Assembly (NCBI GenBank): GCA_038131955.1
Contig: JAYPQK010000002.1
Span: 372,001-436,000, forward strand
Direction: 5' to 3'
Length of the DNA: 64,000 bases
Source: SHAN690 sp038131955
GTDB taxonomy: Bacteria; Bacteroidota; Bacteroidia; Flavobacteriales_G; Salibacteraceae
Positions within the stretch are counted from its first letter, which is position 1. Every line of letters starts with the position of its first letter. Made by a program: the position numbers and the translations under genes. Shown in pieces: positions 1-8,947 of the stretch. The notes beneath the pieces are model-generated. The model made no database searches, was not told the origin of the DNA, and saw only the letters and a program-made list of their open reading frames with translations.

Positions 1-564
1 GATCTGAATCTTTCGTGCTCCATTGATCAGGACCTCTTTGCCCAATTCCTCGTAGTACTTCACATCGCCATCGACGATATCCATGATGCGATCACCGTCT
101 TGGAAGCCAAACTGATGCAGCGTGCTATCCGCGTAAACACCATACTTCAGGTTCTCTAGTCGCAAGTGCTCTTTTCCCCAAGTGAAGAGCACAATTGAAT
201 AGATCATGAATCCGAGGATCAAATTGACCGTAACTCCACCCACCATGATGATCAGTCGTTGCCATGCTGGCTTGCTTCTGAACTCATAGGGCTTCGGCTC
301 CTGCGCCATTTGTTCTTTGTCCATGGATTCGTCGATCATACCCGAAATCTTCACATAGCCACCAAGAGGAAGCCATCCGATGCCATACTCTGTCTCTCCT
401 CTTCTCACTTTGAAGAGAGAAAACCAAGGATCAAAGAAGAGGTAGAACTTCTCTACCCGAGTCTTGAAGAGTTTAGCAGGAATGAAGTGTCCAAATTCGT
501 GCAGAATGATCAAGATGGAAAGGCTCAGGATGAGCTGCGCCGCCTTTATCAGAAATACGTCCAT
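1..564 (-). CDS. rseP: RseP-like site-2 metalloprotease, N-terminal part
   Basis: Membrane-embedded zinc protease of the M50 family, which cleaves transmembrane anti-sigma factors and signal peptide remnants inside the inner membrane. The 188 residues visible start MDVFLIKAAQ and carry the zinc-binding HEFGH motif at residues 22-26 in the first membrane helix, then a GGYVKISGM segment and a second hydrophobic segment near residues 105-125 (AWQRLIIMVGGVTVN), followed by the start of the first PDZ domain. The gene runs off the window, so the LDG motif and second PDZ domain are not seen. Its start lies one base past the dxr stop, so the two are almost certainly one transcript. This dxr-rseP order is common in bacteria. 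Confidence 0.93.
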   Translation of the reverse strand, partial: MDVFLIKAAQLILSLSILIILHEFGHFIPAKLFKTRVEKFYLFFDPWFSLFKVRRGETEYGIGWLPLGGYVKISGMIDESMDKEQMAQEPKPYEFRSKPAWQRLIIMVGGVTVNLILGFMIYSIVLFTWGKEHLRLENLKYGVYADSTLHQFGFQDGDRIMDIVDGDVKYYEELGKEVLINGARKIQI

Positions 565-565
565 A

Positions 566-1732
566 TCAGTCTATCAATGCGTTGGCGAAGGCACGTGCCT
601 TCTCGTCTATCTCAATGTATTGCTCCAAGGTTGGATGCTCTAAGTGCGCTACCCCGTCCATGGTCTTCTCGATCACCTCTTGAATCTGCAAGAAACCGAT
701 CCGGTCATGCAAGAACGCATCCACAGCGATCTCATTGGCAGCGTTTAGCACGCAAGGAAGACTTCCTCCTTTTTCAATTGCCCTGAAAGCAAGTGCAAGG
801 TTACCAAAGGTTTTCATATCGGGCGCCTCAAAAGTGAGGGATGGATAGTCCATGAAGTTGAATCGCGGAAAATCGCTGGACAAGCGGTCAGGGTAGCCGA
901 TGGCAAACTGGATCGGCAACTTCATATCTGGCAAGCCCATTTGGGCCTTCATGCTCCCGTCTTCGAACTGAACAATGCTGTGGATAATGCTCTGAGGATG
1001 AACGATGACATCGATCTGTTCGGGTTTGAGATTGAACAACCACTTTGCCTCAATCACCTCCAAGCCCTTGTTCATCAAGGTAGCCGAATCGATTGTGATC
1101 TTGGCTCCCATTTCCCAATTCGGGTGCTTTAGTGCCTGTGCTTTGGTTACGCTGGCCAGCTCATCTCTTGTCTTACCTCGGAATGGTCCCCCTGAAGCGG
1201 TCAGATAGATCTTCTCGATAGGATTGTGGAACTCACCTACTAAGCATTGGAAGATTGCGCTGTGTTCTGAGTCGACAGGATAGATATTGACACCAGCTTC
1301 CATAGCCGCCTTGGTGACCAACTCTCCTGCTACAACTAGTGTTTCTTTGTTGGCCAATGCGATGTGCTTTCCCGCTGCAATGGCCTTCATCGTCGGTTTC
1401 AGTCCGGCAAATCCGACCAATGCCGTAAGCACAATGTCCACCCCTTCCATTTCCACCACCTGCTCAAGTGCAGATGGTCCTGCATAGGTCTTGATATCCG
1501 CCTCCCAAAGCGCCTTACTCACTTTTTCATAATGATCCTCATTGGTGATCACCACACAATTCGGTTTGAACTTCAAGGCTTGTTCAATAAGAAGATCACA
1601 ATTGCCACGGGCAGTTAAGACCTCCACCGTAAACCTTTCGGGGTGTGCTTCGATTACGTCAAGCGCTTGCGTACCGATACTTCCGGTCGATCCTAAGATG
1701 GCAATGCCGTGGGTTTTCTTTTCCTCACTCAT
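566..1732 (-). CDS. dxr: 1-deoxy-D-xylulose 5-phosphate reductoisomerase
   Basis: Converts 1-deoxy-D-xylulose 5-phosphate to 2-C-methyl-D-erythritol 4-phosphate with NADPH, the first committed step of the MEP isoprenoid pathway; cytosolic. The N-terminal GSTGSIG is the NADPH-binding turn. Downstream are the family signatures VDSEHSAIFQ, ASGGPFRG and SATLMNKGLE, with metal and substrate ligands, and HPQSIIHS. Length (388 residues) is normal. An ATG four codons upstream (1744) is in frame, but the start at 1732 (MSEEKKTHGIAILG) puts the Rossmann strand at the usual distance from the N-terminus. It is followed one base later by rseP. Confidence 0.96.
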   Translation of the reverse strand: MSEEKKTHGIAILGSTGSIGTQALDVIEAHPERFTVEVLTARGNCDLLIEQALKFKPNCVVITNEDHYEKVSKALWEADIKTYAGPSALEQVVEMEGVDIVLTALVGFAGLKPTMKAIAAGKHIALANKETLVVAGELVTKAAMEAGVNIYPVDSEHSAIFQCLVGEFHNPIEKIYLTASGGPFRGKTRDELASVTKAQALKHPNWEMGAKITIDSATLMNKGLEVIEAKWLFNLKPEQIDVIVHPQSIIHSIVQFEDGSMKAQMGLPDMKLPIQFAIGYPDRLSSDFPRFNFMDYPSLTFEAPDMKTFGNLALAFRAIEKGGSLPCVLNAANEIAVDAFLHDRIGFLQIQEVIEKTMDGVAHLEHPTLEQYIEIDEKARAFANALID

Positions 1733-1878
1733 AAGGGGCTGCAAAGATGGGACTTATTTAAGGTTTGCGAATGGGAAACTTCGAAATGATGGATTTGTTC
1801 TATTCCATTCCTTTTTCGACAGAAATCTCTTTCCACTGCCGATGGTCTGTCGTACCTTTAGAGAATATGACAAAGAGA

Positions 1879-1893
1879 ATAGACATCATCTAT
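1879..1893. promoter_or_regulatory. OxyR-like half-site upstream of katG
   Basis: The 15 bases read ATAG, seven bases, CTAT, which is the outer pattern of one OxyR half-operator (ATAGntnnnanCTAT; the central A fits, the T does not). A second perfect inverted repeat, ATCGA-TT-TCGAT, lies at 1909-1920. Both sit 65-105 bases ahead of the katG start, where a peroxide-responsive operator would make sense. There is no matching second ATAG...CTAT half-site at the right spacing, so this is a weak candidate resting on pattern and position only. Confidence 0.3.
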
Positions 1894-1983
1894 TTGCTTA
1901 TTCAGATTATCGATTTCGATGATCGTACTAGCTGTTCTAGTTTTGAGACTCAAATTTCACAGACCTAACTAATTCATAAGAAC

Positions 1984-4266
1984 ATGAGAAAAACCATCAT
2001 CGCAGTAGGCCTGATCCTCGGATTGGCAGGATGCGGGCAGCAGAATGCTGACATGGCCGAAACACAAAAGAGTTCAGGAGATTGTCCCATGGGCTTTACC
2101 AGCAGTGCCTCAGGATTATCAGCTGGACAAGGGGGGCCAACCAACCGAGATTGGTGGCCCAACCAGCTCGACCTGAGCGTACTTCGTCAACATTCAGACA
2201 AGTCTGACCCACTCGGAGAGAACTTCGACTACAAGGAGGCCTTCGAGAGCGTGGACTACGCACAATTGAAAGAAGACATCAAGGCTACATTGACCGATTC
2301 TCAGGAGTGGTGGCCAGCGGACTGGGGAAATTATGGCGGACTTTTCATTCGTTTGGCGTGGCACAGTGCCGGTACGTACCGAACAGCTGACGGACGCGGC
2401 GGTGCACGTGACGGACAGCAGCGTTTTGCTCCGATCAACAGTTGGCCTGACAACGGAAACCTAGACAAGGCTCGTCGCCTACTCTGGCCGGTAAAGAAGA
2501 AATACGGACAGAAGGTTTCTTGGGCTGACCTCATGATCCTCGCTGGTAATGTGGCCTTAGAATCAGCCGGATTCGAGACCATCGGATTTGGTGGTGGACG
2601 CGAGGACGTTTGGGAGCCAGCAAGCAATGTTTACTGGGGTAAGGAAAGCGAGTGGCTTGCTGATGAGCGCTACAAAGGTGAGCGTGACCTCGAAGATCCA
2701 CTGGCGGCAGTTCAGATGGGATTGATCTACGTTAACCCAGAAGGACCTAATGGAAATCCTGATCCGGTGCTCGCTGCGAAGGACATCCGCGAGACATTTA
2801 GACGTATGGGAATGAACGACGAGGAGACCGTAGCCTTGATCGCGGGTGGACACACCCTAGGTAAGACACACGGCGCCGGTCCAGCTTCACACGTAGGCCC
2901 AGAGCCAGAAGCAGCTCCGATCCAAAAGCAAGGCTTTGGTTGGATGAGCGATTACATGTCAGGTAAAGGCGGTGACGCGATCACCTCAGGACTAGAAGTG
3001 ATCTGGACTCCTACTCCTACCGAATGGAGCCACACTTTCTTTGCGATGTTGTTCAACAACGAATGGGAATTGACCAAGAGTCCAGCCGGCGCTCACCAGT
3101 GGGTTGCTAAGGATGCAGAGGCCATTTTCCCTGATGCCTTCGAAGAAGGAAAGATGCATAAGCCAACTATGTTGACCACTGACCTTTCGCTTCGATTCGA
3201 TCCTGAGTACGAGAAGATCTCTCGTCGCTTCATGGAGAACCCCGAAGAGTTCGACGCGGCTTTCGCCAAGGCTTGGTTCAAGCTTACCCACCGTGACATG
3301 GGGCCAAAGTCGACCTACCTCGGACCAGAGATCCCAGAAGAAGACTTCATTTGGCAAGACCCGATCCCCGCAGCTGACTACGATATGATCAGCGCTAGCG
3401 ATGTGAAGGCATTGAAGGGCAAGATCTTGAAGTCAGGACTTTCCACGCAAGAACTCGTAAGTACTGCTTGGGCTTCTGCCTCTACCTGCCGCCATTCTGA
3501 CCGTCGCGGTGGAGCCAATGGAGCTAGAATCATGCTTGAGCCAATGCGCAGCTGGGATTGCAACAATCCTTCTCAGCTCAACAAAGTATTGGATGTCTAC
3601 AAGAGTATTCAAGATGAATTCAACGCTTCTTCCGGAAGCAAAAAGGTCTCCATGGCTGATCTGATCGTTTTAGGTGGTTGTGCTTCTGTAGAGCAGGCCG
3701 CTGAGAAAGCTGGCTTCCCAATGGAAGTTCCTTTCACACCGGGTCGTACAGACGCTACTCAAGAAATGACCGACGTAGCGAGCGTGGATCTACTTAAGCC
3801 AATGGCAGATGGATTCCGTAACTACCAGACCACGGAGTACAAACTCTCCACTGAGGAGCTCTTGGTTGACAAGGCGCAGTTGATGACCCTTACTCCACCA
3901 GAGATGACCGTATTGGTTGGCGGAATGCGTGCCTTGGGAGCGAATTACGATGGCTCGAAGCACGGCATCTTCACAGATAACGTAGGTGCTTTGACCAACG
4001 ACTTCTTCGTGAACTTGTTGAGCATGGACCGCAAGTGGGAACCAACCGATGAGTCAGAGATGATGTTCGAAGGAAAGAACCGCGCTACAGGCGAAGTGGA
4101 GTACACAGCCACACGTGCTGATTTGATCTTCGGTTCGAACTCAGAGCTACGTGCCCTTTCTGAGGTGTACGCGAGCGACGACGCCAAGGAGAAGTTCGTG
4201 AAAGACTTCATCAACGCGTGGACCAAGGTGATGAACCTTGATCGATTTGACGTCATTTACAACTAA
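1984..4266 (+). CDS. katG: Catalase-peroxidase with lipoprotein signal peptide
   Basis: Bifunctional heme enzyme that removes hydrogen peroxide by catalase and peroxidase reactions. The 760 residues cover both the heme N-terminal and the degenerate C-terminal domain. Visible catalytic set: Arg123, Trp126 and His127 in RLAWHSAGTYR, Tyr249 in GLIYVNPEGPNG, Met275 in FRRMGMND (the Trp-Tyr-Met crosslink partners) and the proximal heme ligand His290 in GGHTLGKTHGAG. Spacing matches the known mycobacterial enzyme with a constant offset of about 20. That offset is the N-terminus MRKTIIAVGLILGLAGCGQQ, which has a clear lipobox LAGC with the lipid-anchoring Cys17, so the enzyme is predicted to be exported and lipid-anchored rather than cytosolic. 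It is monocistronic, with a terminator right after it. Confidence 0.97.
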   Translation: MRKTIIAVGLILGLAGCGQQNADMAETQKSSGDCPMGFTSSASGLSAGQGGPTNRDWWPNQLDLSVLRQHSDKSDPLGENFDYKEAFESVDYAQLKEDIKATLTDSQEWWPADWGNYGGLFIRLAWHSAGTYRTADGRGGARDGQQRFAPINSWPDNGNLDKARRLLWPVKKKYGQKVSWADLMILAGNVALESAGFETIGFGGGREDVWEPASNVYWGKESEWLADERYKGERDLEDPLAAVQMGLIYVNPEGPNGNPDPVLAAKDIRETFRRMGMNDEETVALIAGGHTLGKTHGAGPASHVGPEPEAAPIQKQGFGWMSDYMSGKGGDAITSGLEVIWTPTPTEWSHTFFAMLFNNEWELTKSPAGAHQWVAKDAEAIFPDAFEEGKMHKPTMLTTDLSLRFDPEYEKISRRFMENPEEFDAAFAKAWFKLTHRDMGPKSTYLGPEIPEEDFIWQDPIPAADYDMISASDVKALKGKILKSGLSTQELVSTAWASASTCRHSDRRGGANGARIMLEPMRSWDCNNPSQLNKVLDVYKSIQDEFNASSGSKKVSMADLIVLGGCASVEQAAEKAGFPMEVPFTPGRTDATQEMTDVASVDLLKPMADGFRNYQTTEYKLSTEELLVDKAQLMTLTPPEMTVLVGGMRALGANYDGSKHGIFTDNVGALTNDFFVNLLSMDRKWEPTDESEMMFEGKNRATGEVEYTATRADLIFGSNSELRALSEVYASDDAKEKFVKDFINAWTKVMNLDRFDVIYN

Positions 4267-4294
4267 TGATATCATTGAATTAGTGCTTTTAAAT

Positions 4295-4319
4295 GCCGAC
4301 TCAAATTGGGTCGGCTTTT
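4295..4319 (+). terminator. Rho-independent terminator of katG
   Basis: Stem GCCGACTC / GGGTCGGC (eight pairs, one G-U) around a five-base AT loop, followed by TTTT. It lies 28 bases past the katG stop and separates katG from the START-domain gene. Confidence 0.8.
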
Positions 4320-4378
4320 CTATTCCCAACCCCAACAATTCGACCGAATAATCGTCTTATCTACAGACACTATTCGGA

Positions 4379-4981
4379 ATGAGAATTATCCTTCACAGCG
4401 TTGCATTTGTATTACTTCTAGCTCAGGGGGCGTTTGGTCAATCCGAGGACTGGACCATGGCTAAAAGTGAGGATGGAATCACCGTATACACTAGACCTGT
4501 TGATGGCTCCAGCATCGATGAATTCAGGGCGGAGACCACCATCCAAGGTTCGATCAAAGACATGGAGCGTGTTCTGAAGGACGCAGACAACATGGTAAAA
4601 TGGTCGCCAGACAGCGAGGATTCAAAACTCTTGAGTCTAGAAGGAAACGAACAGATCTACTACCTAGAAACGGACGCTCCGTTTCCGGTCCAAAATCGCG
4701 ATGTATGCGTACTACTCACCTACCATGAATTGCCCGGCAAGTAGCGGGTGGAGATCGGTGTTATTCCAGACTACCTCCCGAAGAAAGATGGTGTGGTCAG
4801 GATCGAACATTTAACGGGTGAATGGATCATCGAGGAGGTTGCTGCAAACCGGATCCAAGTGCAATACCGCGTACATGCTTTGCCAGGGGGGAATATTCCC
4901 GAATGGTTGGCTAATTCAGCGACGGTAGACACCCCCTATGAGACCCTTCAAAACTTGAAAGAGTATATCAATACTCTTTAG
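4379..4981 (+). pseudogene. START-domain secreted protein interrupted by an in-frame TAG
   Basis: Read through, this is a 200-residue protein with a signal peptide (MRIILHSVAFVLLLAQGAFG, cleavage before QSEDW) and the body of a START/polyketide-cyclase-like lipid-binding fold: DGITVYTRPVDG, AETTIQGS, MVKWSPDSEDSKLL, PFPVQNRDVCVLL, then GEWIIEEV and a C-terminal PYETLQNLKEYI helix. An amber codon at 4742-4744 (PGK-stop-RVEIG) splits it after residue 121 with the reading frame unchanged on both sides. The second half has no start of its own that would give a fold, so the pair is one broken gene, or one base error. Periplasmic lipid binding is inferred from the family. Confidence 0.8.
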
Positions 4982-4993
4982 CCTTTCCTACGA

Positions 4994-6478
4994 TCAAACC
5001 GACAGTAATCGCTCTGCGACGCTGCGATCATTCGCCAATCGAGGTAGCTTATTCTGTCCTCCTAGCCTTCCCACACTGGCCATGTATGCCTTGAACGCAC
5101 CAGCATCGACGCGGGTGAGTTTCAGCGGTCGGAGCACCTTGCCTTCAATGAGATCCTTGTAGTAACTATTGAGTTGCTGCATCTCTTCATCCAGCATCGA
5201 CGCGAAGGACTCCGGCAGCTCTGTTTCACTCTCTACGAACCATTCGTGGAATGGCAATCCTTCCGACGGACTCACTTGAGGAGCCACATGGAATTCCGCC
5301 ACTTCAACTTGTAGACTCCGAGTCACTCGTGTCATTGCTTTCTCAACTTCCTCAGCGATCACGTGCTCACCAAAGGCGGAAATAAAGTGCTTGATCCTAC
5401 CCGTAACTTGGATGCGATAAGGCTTAGTAGAAGTAAACTTGATCGTATCACCGATCAAATAGCCCCACAAGCCGCTACTCGTATTGAGCACGATCGCATA
5501 GTTTATTCCCGTCACAACCTCTGCTAGCGTCAAGCGATGGGGGTGCTCATCGTGGACCTCTGTTAGCGGTATAAACTCATAAAAAATTCCTGCATCTAGA
5601 TTCAGCAATAGTCCTTCATCCTTCTGGCTATCTTGAAAAGCGATGAAGCCTTCCGATGCGGGATAGGTCTCAATGGTATCCACTTCTCCTCCGATGAGTC
5701 GCTCCATCGTCGCTTTGTATGGCGCGTAGTTCACCCCACCGTGAGCGAAAACACTGAAGTTTGGAAAGATCTCCTTGATGTTGGTCTTGCCGCTCTTCTC
5801 GATCAGACGCTCGAAATACATCTGTACCCATGGTGGAATTCCGGATATCAAACGCAGATCTTCCTTCATAGTCTCTTCCACGATAGCGTCGACCTTCTGC
5901 TCCCAATCTTCAATGCAGTTGGTCTCCCAACTCGGCATACGATTGCGCTGTAGGTAGCTAGGAACGTGATGCGCCACGATCCCGGAAAGTCTTCCTACGT
6001 CGATGCCTTGCAGCTTCTGCATGACCGGACTTCCTTGTAAGAAAATCATTTTCCCGTCCGTAAAACGACTATTACCCGTTTCATGGATATAAGCGAGCAA
6101 AGCTGAGCGGGCCGCCTTGATCTGCGCCTTGATGCCTTCCTCACTCATAGGGATATACTTGGTACCCGAAGTGGTCCCCGAAGTTTTGCAGAAATAGACT
6201 GGTTTCCCCTTCCACAGCACATCAATCTCTCCCTCCTTGATGCGCTCTACATACTCTTTCAACCCTTCGTAGTCGCGCAACGGCACCTTCTGCTGCCACT
6301 GTTCGATGCTTGTGTGCTGGTTGATACCGTGATCTCGACCGAAGTCCGTCTCGATCAATACATCTCTCAAATACTTGAACGTGCGTTCCTGTGCGGCATG
6401 CGGATCATGAGCCCAACTTCTTACCGAAGCCATCTCTCGACGCGCCAACCACTTAGCTGCAATGGATTTAAATCCCAT
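4994..6478 (-). CDS. GH3 auxin-responsive-promoter family protein (acyl-adenylating enzyme)
   Basis: A 494-residue member of the GH3 branch of the ANL adenylating superfamily. In plants these enzymes adenylate a carboxylic acid and join it to an amino acid; bacterial members are common in Bacteroidota but mostly of unknown substrate. The ATP-binding P-loop-like motif SGTTSGTKYIPMS is at about residues 103-115, followed by GGVNYAPYKATMERL, a YPASEGFIAFQ segment (the acyl-adenylate pocket) and GYLIGDTIKFTS near the hinge. No signal peptide, so cytosolic. It stands alone between convergent and minus-strand neighbours, so context gives no substrate hint. Confidence 0.85.
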   Translation of the reverse strand: MGFKSIAAKWLARREMASVRSWAHDPHAAQERTFKYLRDVLIETDFGRDHGINQHTSIEQWQQKVPLRDYEGLKEYVERIKEGEIDVLWKGKPVYFCKTSGTTSGTKYIPMSEEGIKAQIKAARSALLAYIHETGNSRFTDGKMIFLQGSPVMQKLQGIDVGRLSGIVAHHVPSYLQRNRMPSWETNCIEDWEQKVDAIVEETMKEDLRLISGIPPWVQMYFERLIEKSGKTNIKEIFPNFSVFAHGGVNYAPYKATMERLIGGEVDTIETYPASEGFIAFQDSQKDEGLLLNLDAGIFYEFIPLTEVHDEHPHRLTLAEVVTGINYAIVLNTSSGLWGYLIGDTIKFTSTKPYRIQVTGRIKHFISAFGEHVIAEEVEKAMTRVTRSLQVEVAEFHVAPQVSPSEGLPFHEWFVESETELPESFASMLDEEMQQLNSYYKDLIEGKVLRPLKLTRVDAGAFKAYMASVGRLGGQNKLPRLANDRSVAERLLSV

Positions 6479-6511
6479 GAACGCGAAGGTACGAGGCTGT
6501 GATTTGATATC

Positions 6512-6600
6512 TGGTATGTGTTATGTGTTATGTGAGGTATAGGTTAAAGTGCCCATCCCCATGTAGATATCACATATAACATATTCTCGACACAGTCGAG
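6512..6600. repeat. Short inverted phrase repeat in the GH3-MarC spacer
   Basis: The spacer holds GATATCTGGTATGTGTT with a repeated GTTATGT phrase, and a partial inverted counterpart (GATATCACATATAACATA) about 40 bases on. It ends with a small perfect hairpin, CTCGAC-ACA-GTCGAG, at 6586-6600, directly next to the marC-family stop. It belongs to the class of phrase-like intergenic repeats seen throughout the window. Confidence 0.5.
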
Positions 6601-6602
6601 CA

Positions 6603-7184
6603 CTAGATCAATCCCAGGTTCGTACGGAACAGCTTCACGGCGATGGCGAGCAGGATGATGCCGAAAACCTTGCGGAGTACGGCAATACCGATTGGACCAA
6701 TGAGTCGTTCAATGCGCACGGTATTCTTCAGGACGAAGTAGACCAACGCAATGTTGAGAATGATCGCGATGATAATGTTCTGAATCGCGTATTCGGCGCG
6801 GAGAGATACAAGCGTAGTCATACTTCCTGCGCCGGCGATCAATGGAAATGCCAGCGGAACAATGGACGTACTGCTGACGTTAGCCGCCTGATCGGGATCG
6901 TCGCGGTAGAGTTTGATACCGAGGATCAACTCCAAGGACAGGAAGAAAAGAATAAACGAACCCGCAATGGCGAACGAGTTGATGTCGATACCGATCAACT
7001 GAAGGATCTCATCTCCTAAGTACAAGAAGGAGATCATGATGATCAAAGACACGATACTGGCCTTCTCCGATTGGATGTGTCCGGCCTTCTGACGCAACTG
7101 GATGATGACGGGAATTGAACCGATGATATCGATCACCGCAAAAAGAACCATCGTCGCCGTGCTAATTTCTTTAAAATCTAACAT
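6603..7184 (-). CDS. MarC-family integral membrane protein
   Basis: A 193-residue inner-membrane protein with about six hydrophobic helices, matching the MarC/UPF0056 family in length and signatures: the N-terminal VLFAVIDIIGSIPVII, a GSFILFFLSLELILG helix, PLAFPLIAGAGSMTTLVSL (family fingerprint for the re-entrant proline/glycine segment) and a C-terminal GIILLAIAVKLFRTNL helix. Family function is uncertain. Some members were proposed as amino-acid or multidrug transporters, but Escherichia coli MarC itself is not part of the resistance phenotype. No operon partner: upstream is a 200-base divergent spacer. Confidence 0.9.
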   Translation of the reverse strand: MLDFKEISTATMVLFAVIDIIGSIPVIIQLRQKAGHIQSEKASIVSLIIMISFLYLGDEILQLIGIDINSFAIAGSFILFFLSLELILGIKLYRDDPDQAANVSSTSIVPLAFPLIAGAGSMTTLVSLRAEYAIQNIIIAIILNIALVYFVLKNTVRIERLIGPIGIAVLRKVFGIILLAIAVKLFRTNLGLI

Positions 7185-7381
7185 TTAAATCAACTTTATA
7201 TCCGCCTTCAAATTTTGCGCGAAGGTACAGGTTTAGATTCAGTCTTTTCTACATCCTTAGCTTCCATTTCGCAGATGGAACGTCATATTCGATGAAGCGG
7301 CATGCTTCCCCAAGCGGACTGTTATATTTGTCTATGAGTCACGCTAAAAACTCGACTAACCTGAGGACAAACTGATTTTTT

Positions 7382-8465
7382 ATACTACGGAAGATCTACA
7401 CCACATTGACAGGGGCTACCTTGTGTCTTCTCCCTTTTATTGGACTGGGACAATGGACATTGGAGGACAGCCTTCAACTCTACTATCCATTCGATGGGAA
7501 TGCGAGCGACTTCAGCGCTAATGGTTATGATGGAACGCTGACAAACGCTCAACCCACTCTGGACCGCTTCGGAAACGATAGCGCAGCACTTTACTTTGAC
7601 GGAAACGGGGATTGGGTTGACTCTGAAACAACGTTAGACTACCAATACCAAACGGTCTCAGTTTGGTTCAACACGTTCGACGATGATGCCAATCGTAACA
7701 TTTTCAGCCACGATGCCAACTCCCTCACATATGGTGCCTTTTCCGCCTCGATCACTACGACCTCTGAGCTCAAAGCACGTGCTGGCGGCACCGGGTCAGT
7801 AACCTTACTCGACCCTCCTGCCCTCAATACGTGGTACCACTTGACCTTAGTCCGGGACAACTCAGCGGTTCGCTACTATATTAATGGCGAGCTGATAGCT
7901 ACCGCAGCGGCGTCAAGCACAGGAAGTATTTCTGGAGCGAATGAAGAACTGGTAATTGGTGTTCACCGCACCGAGAACCAGCGTTGGCACTTTGGTAAGA
8001 TCGATGAGTTTAGGGTATATAACCGGGCCTTAGAAGAATGGGAGATCGAGAAACTATTTTGCAGCGTAGATGCCGCGATCAGCATCCAAGACACCACCAT
8101 CGATCAGGGGACTACCCTGACGTTCTACAACGATAGCGCTAACGCCACAGGCACCCACACTTGGCTCGTAGACGGCGACACGATTTTGTCCCACCCCAGC
8201 ATGACCTGGACCTTCGCTCATCCTGGCAGCTATGAGGTGATCCTCAGCGCCACGGATGGGTTCTGTGAGGAGCTGGATACCATGACGGTGATCGTAAATG
8301 AGATCTTAGGATTGGACTCTGTTGGATGCCTGACGCTGCACCATTTCATTAAGATATCCGACACTTCCAGCGCCATTAGCAGTGCTTTGGGTGCCGGGGA
8401 TAATTTTGGTTGGGGCATTAACCCCATTGGCGACGTTGATGGCGACGGCGTGATCGATCTCGCGG
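7382..8465 (+). pseudogene. LamG / PKD / FG-GAP secreted protein, 3' truncated and lacking a normal start
   Basis: Begins with a signal peptide (LRKIYTTLTGATLCLLPF..GLGQ) whose expected start codon reads ATA at 7382; the first usable start downstream is TTG at 7406. Residues about 25-230 are a LamG/concanavalin-like domain (YYPFDGNASD, TVSVWFNTF, WYHLTLVRDNSAVRYYING, FGKIDEFRVYNRAL). A PKD-like domain follows (TTLTFYNDSANATGTHTWLVDGD, SYEVILSATDGFCEE), then the start of an FG-GAP repeat (GDVDGDGVIDLAV). Homology ends there at about 8465, where the opposite-strand aminopeptidase gene begins in reverse. The T9SS C-terminal domain normal for such proteins is missing. The open frame runs on to 8707, but that tail is antisense to the aminopeptidase gene. 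Confidence 0.75.
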
Positions 8466-8785
8466 TACCACTTGTCGTTGATCTTCACCGGACTGTCGAA
8501 AAGCACCAGCATGGCATTCTCGGCGTCGATTCCAGTAAAGTAGTAGAAGTCCTTGTCCTGCTGATAGCGGTATTCGATATCATTGGAGCTGTAGCGCTCA
8601 GGTGCAGAGAACAGCACCACCATTCCACTATCAGGGAGGGTATCGCGCAAGCGCTCACGATTCTCCAAGAAAAAGGAGGGACTCAACTCATCGTTGATCT
8701 CAGGTAGTGGGTTTACTCTGAATAATGGGGCCCTCTCCAAGGGAGGAAGGTCGTCTTGGGCGCGAACTCCAAACCACGCCAACAA
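8458..8785 (-). pseudogene. Xaa-Pro aminopeptidase (PepP-like), N-terminal fragment
   Basis: About 110 residues of the N-terminal domain of an exported M24B aminopeptidase P: a signal-like LLAWFGVRAQ, then PPLERAPLFR, REREFF-type helix FLENRERLRDTLPDSG, VVLFSAPERYSSNDIEYRY, QDKDFYYFTGI and AMLVLFDSPVKINDKWYREI. The family is about 430-460 residues with a metal-binding pita-bread domain, all of which is absent because homology stops near 8458 at the junction with the LamG gene. Upstream in frame the signal peptide continues (VVKKSVLITLG) but no ATG/GTG/TTG sits at its head, so the start is also unclear. TTG at 8785 is the first usable codon. Confidence 0.75.
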
Positions 8786-8896
8786 GCCGAGTGTAATCAG
8801 GACAGACTTCTTTACTACAAAGCACGGGAGTGTGAAGCGACAAGAATGCCCCAGCAGCTCGCATTTTTGAACAACATAATGTGTGCGAGCGGATAC

Positions 8897-8923
8897 AAAA
8901 AAACCCCGACTGAAAAGCCGGGG
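8897..8923 (-). terminator. Rho-independent terminator downstream of rpmB
   Basis: On the minus strand CCCCGGCT-TTTC-AGTCGGGG (eight pairs with one mismatch, TTTC loop) followed by seven Ts. It begins 24 bases past the rpmB stop and ends the cinA-rpmB transcript. Confidence 0.85.
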
Positions 8924-8947
8924 TCGAATATCGTGTAGAGAAAGTGC

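Noticed and set aside
259..786. A 175-codon plus-strand frame across the dxr-rseP junction
   Set aside because: It lies antisense to two well-supported genes, and its product has no recognisable features.
2331..4338. Several open frames of 60-120 codons antisense to katG
   Set aside because: They are shadows of the GC-rich codon pattern of katG, with no signal, motif or start context.
4748..4981. Separate small gene after the START-domain amber codon
   Set aside because: It is the continuation of the same frame and fold, and has no signal peptide or start of its own.
8466..8707. C-terminal extension of the LamG protein
   Set aside because: This part of the frame is the exact antisense of the PepP-like N-terminus, so it is not natural protein sequence.
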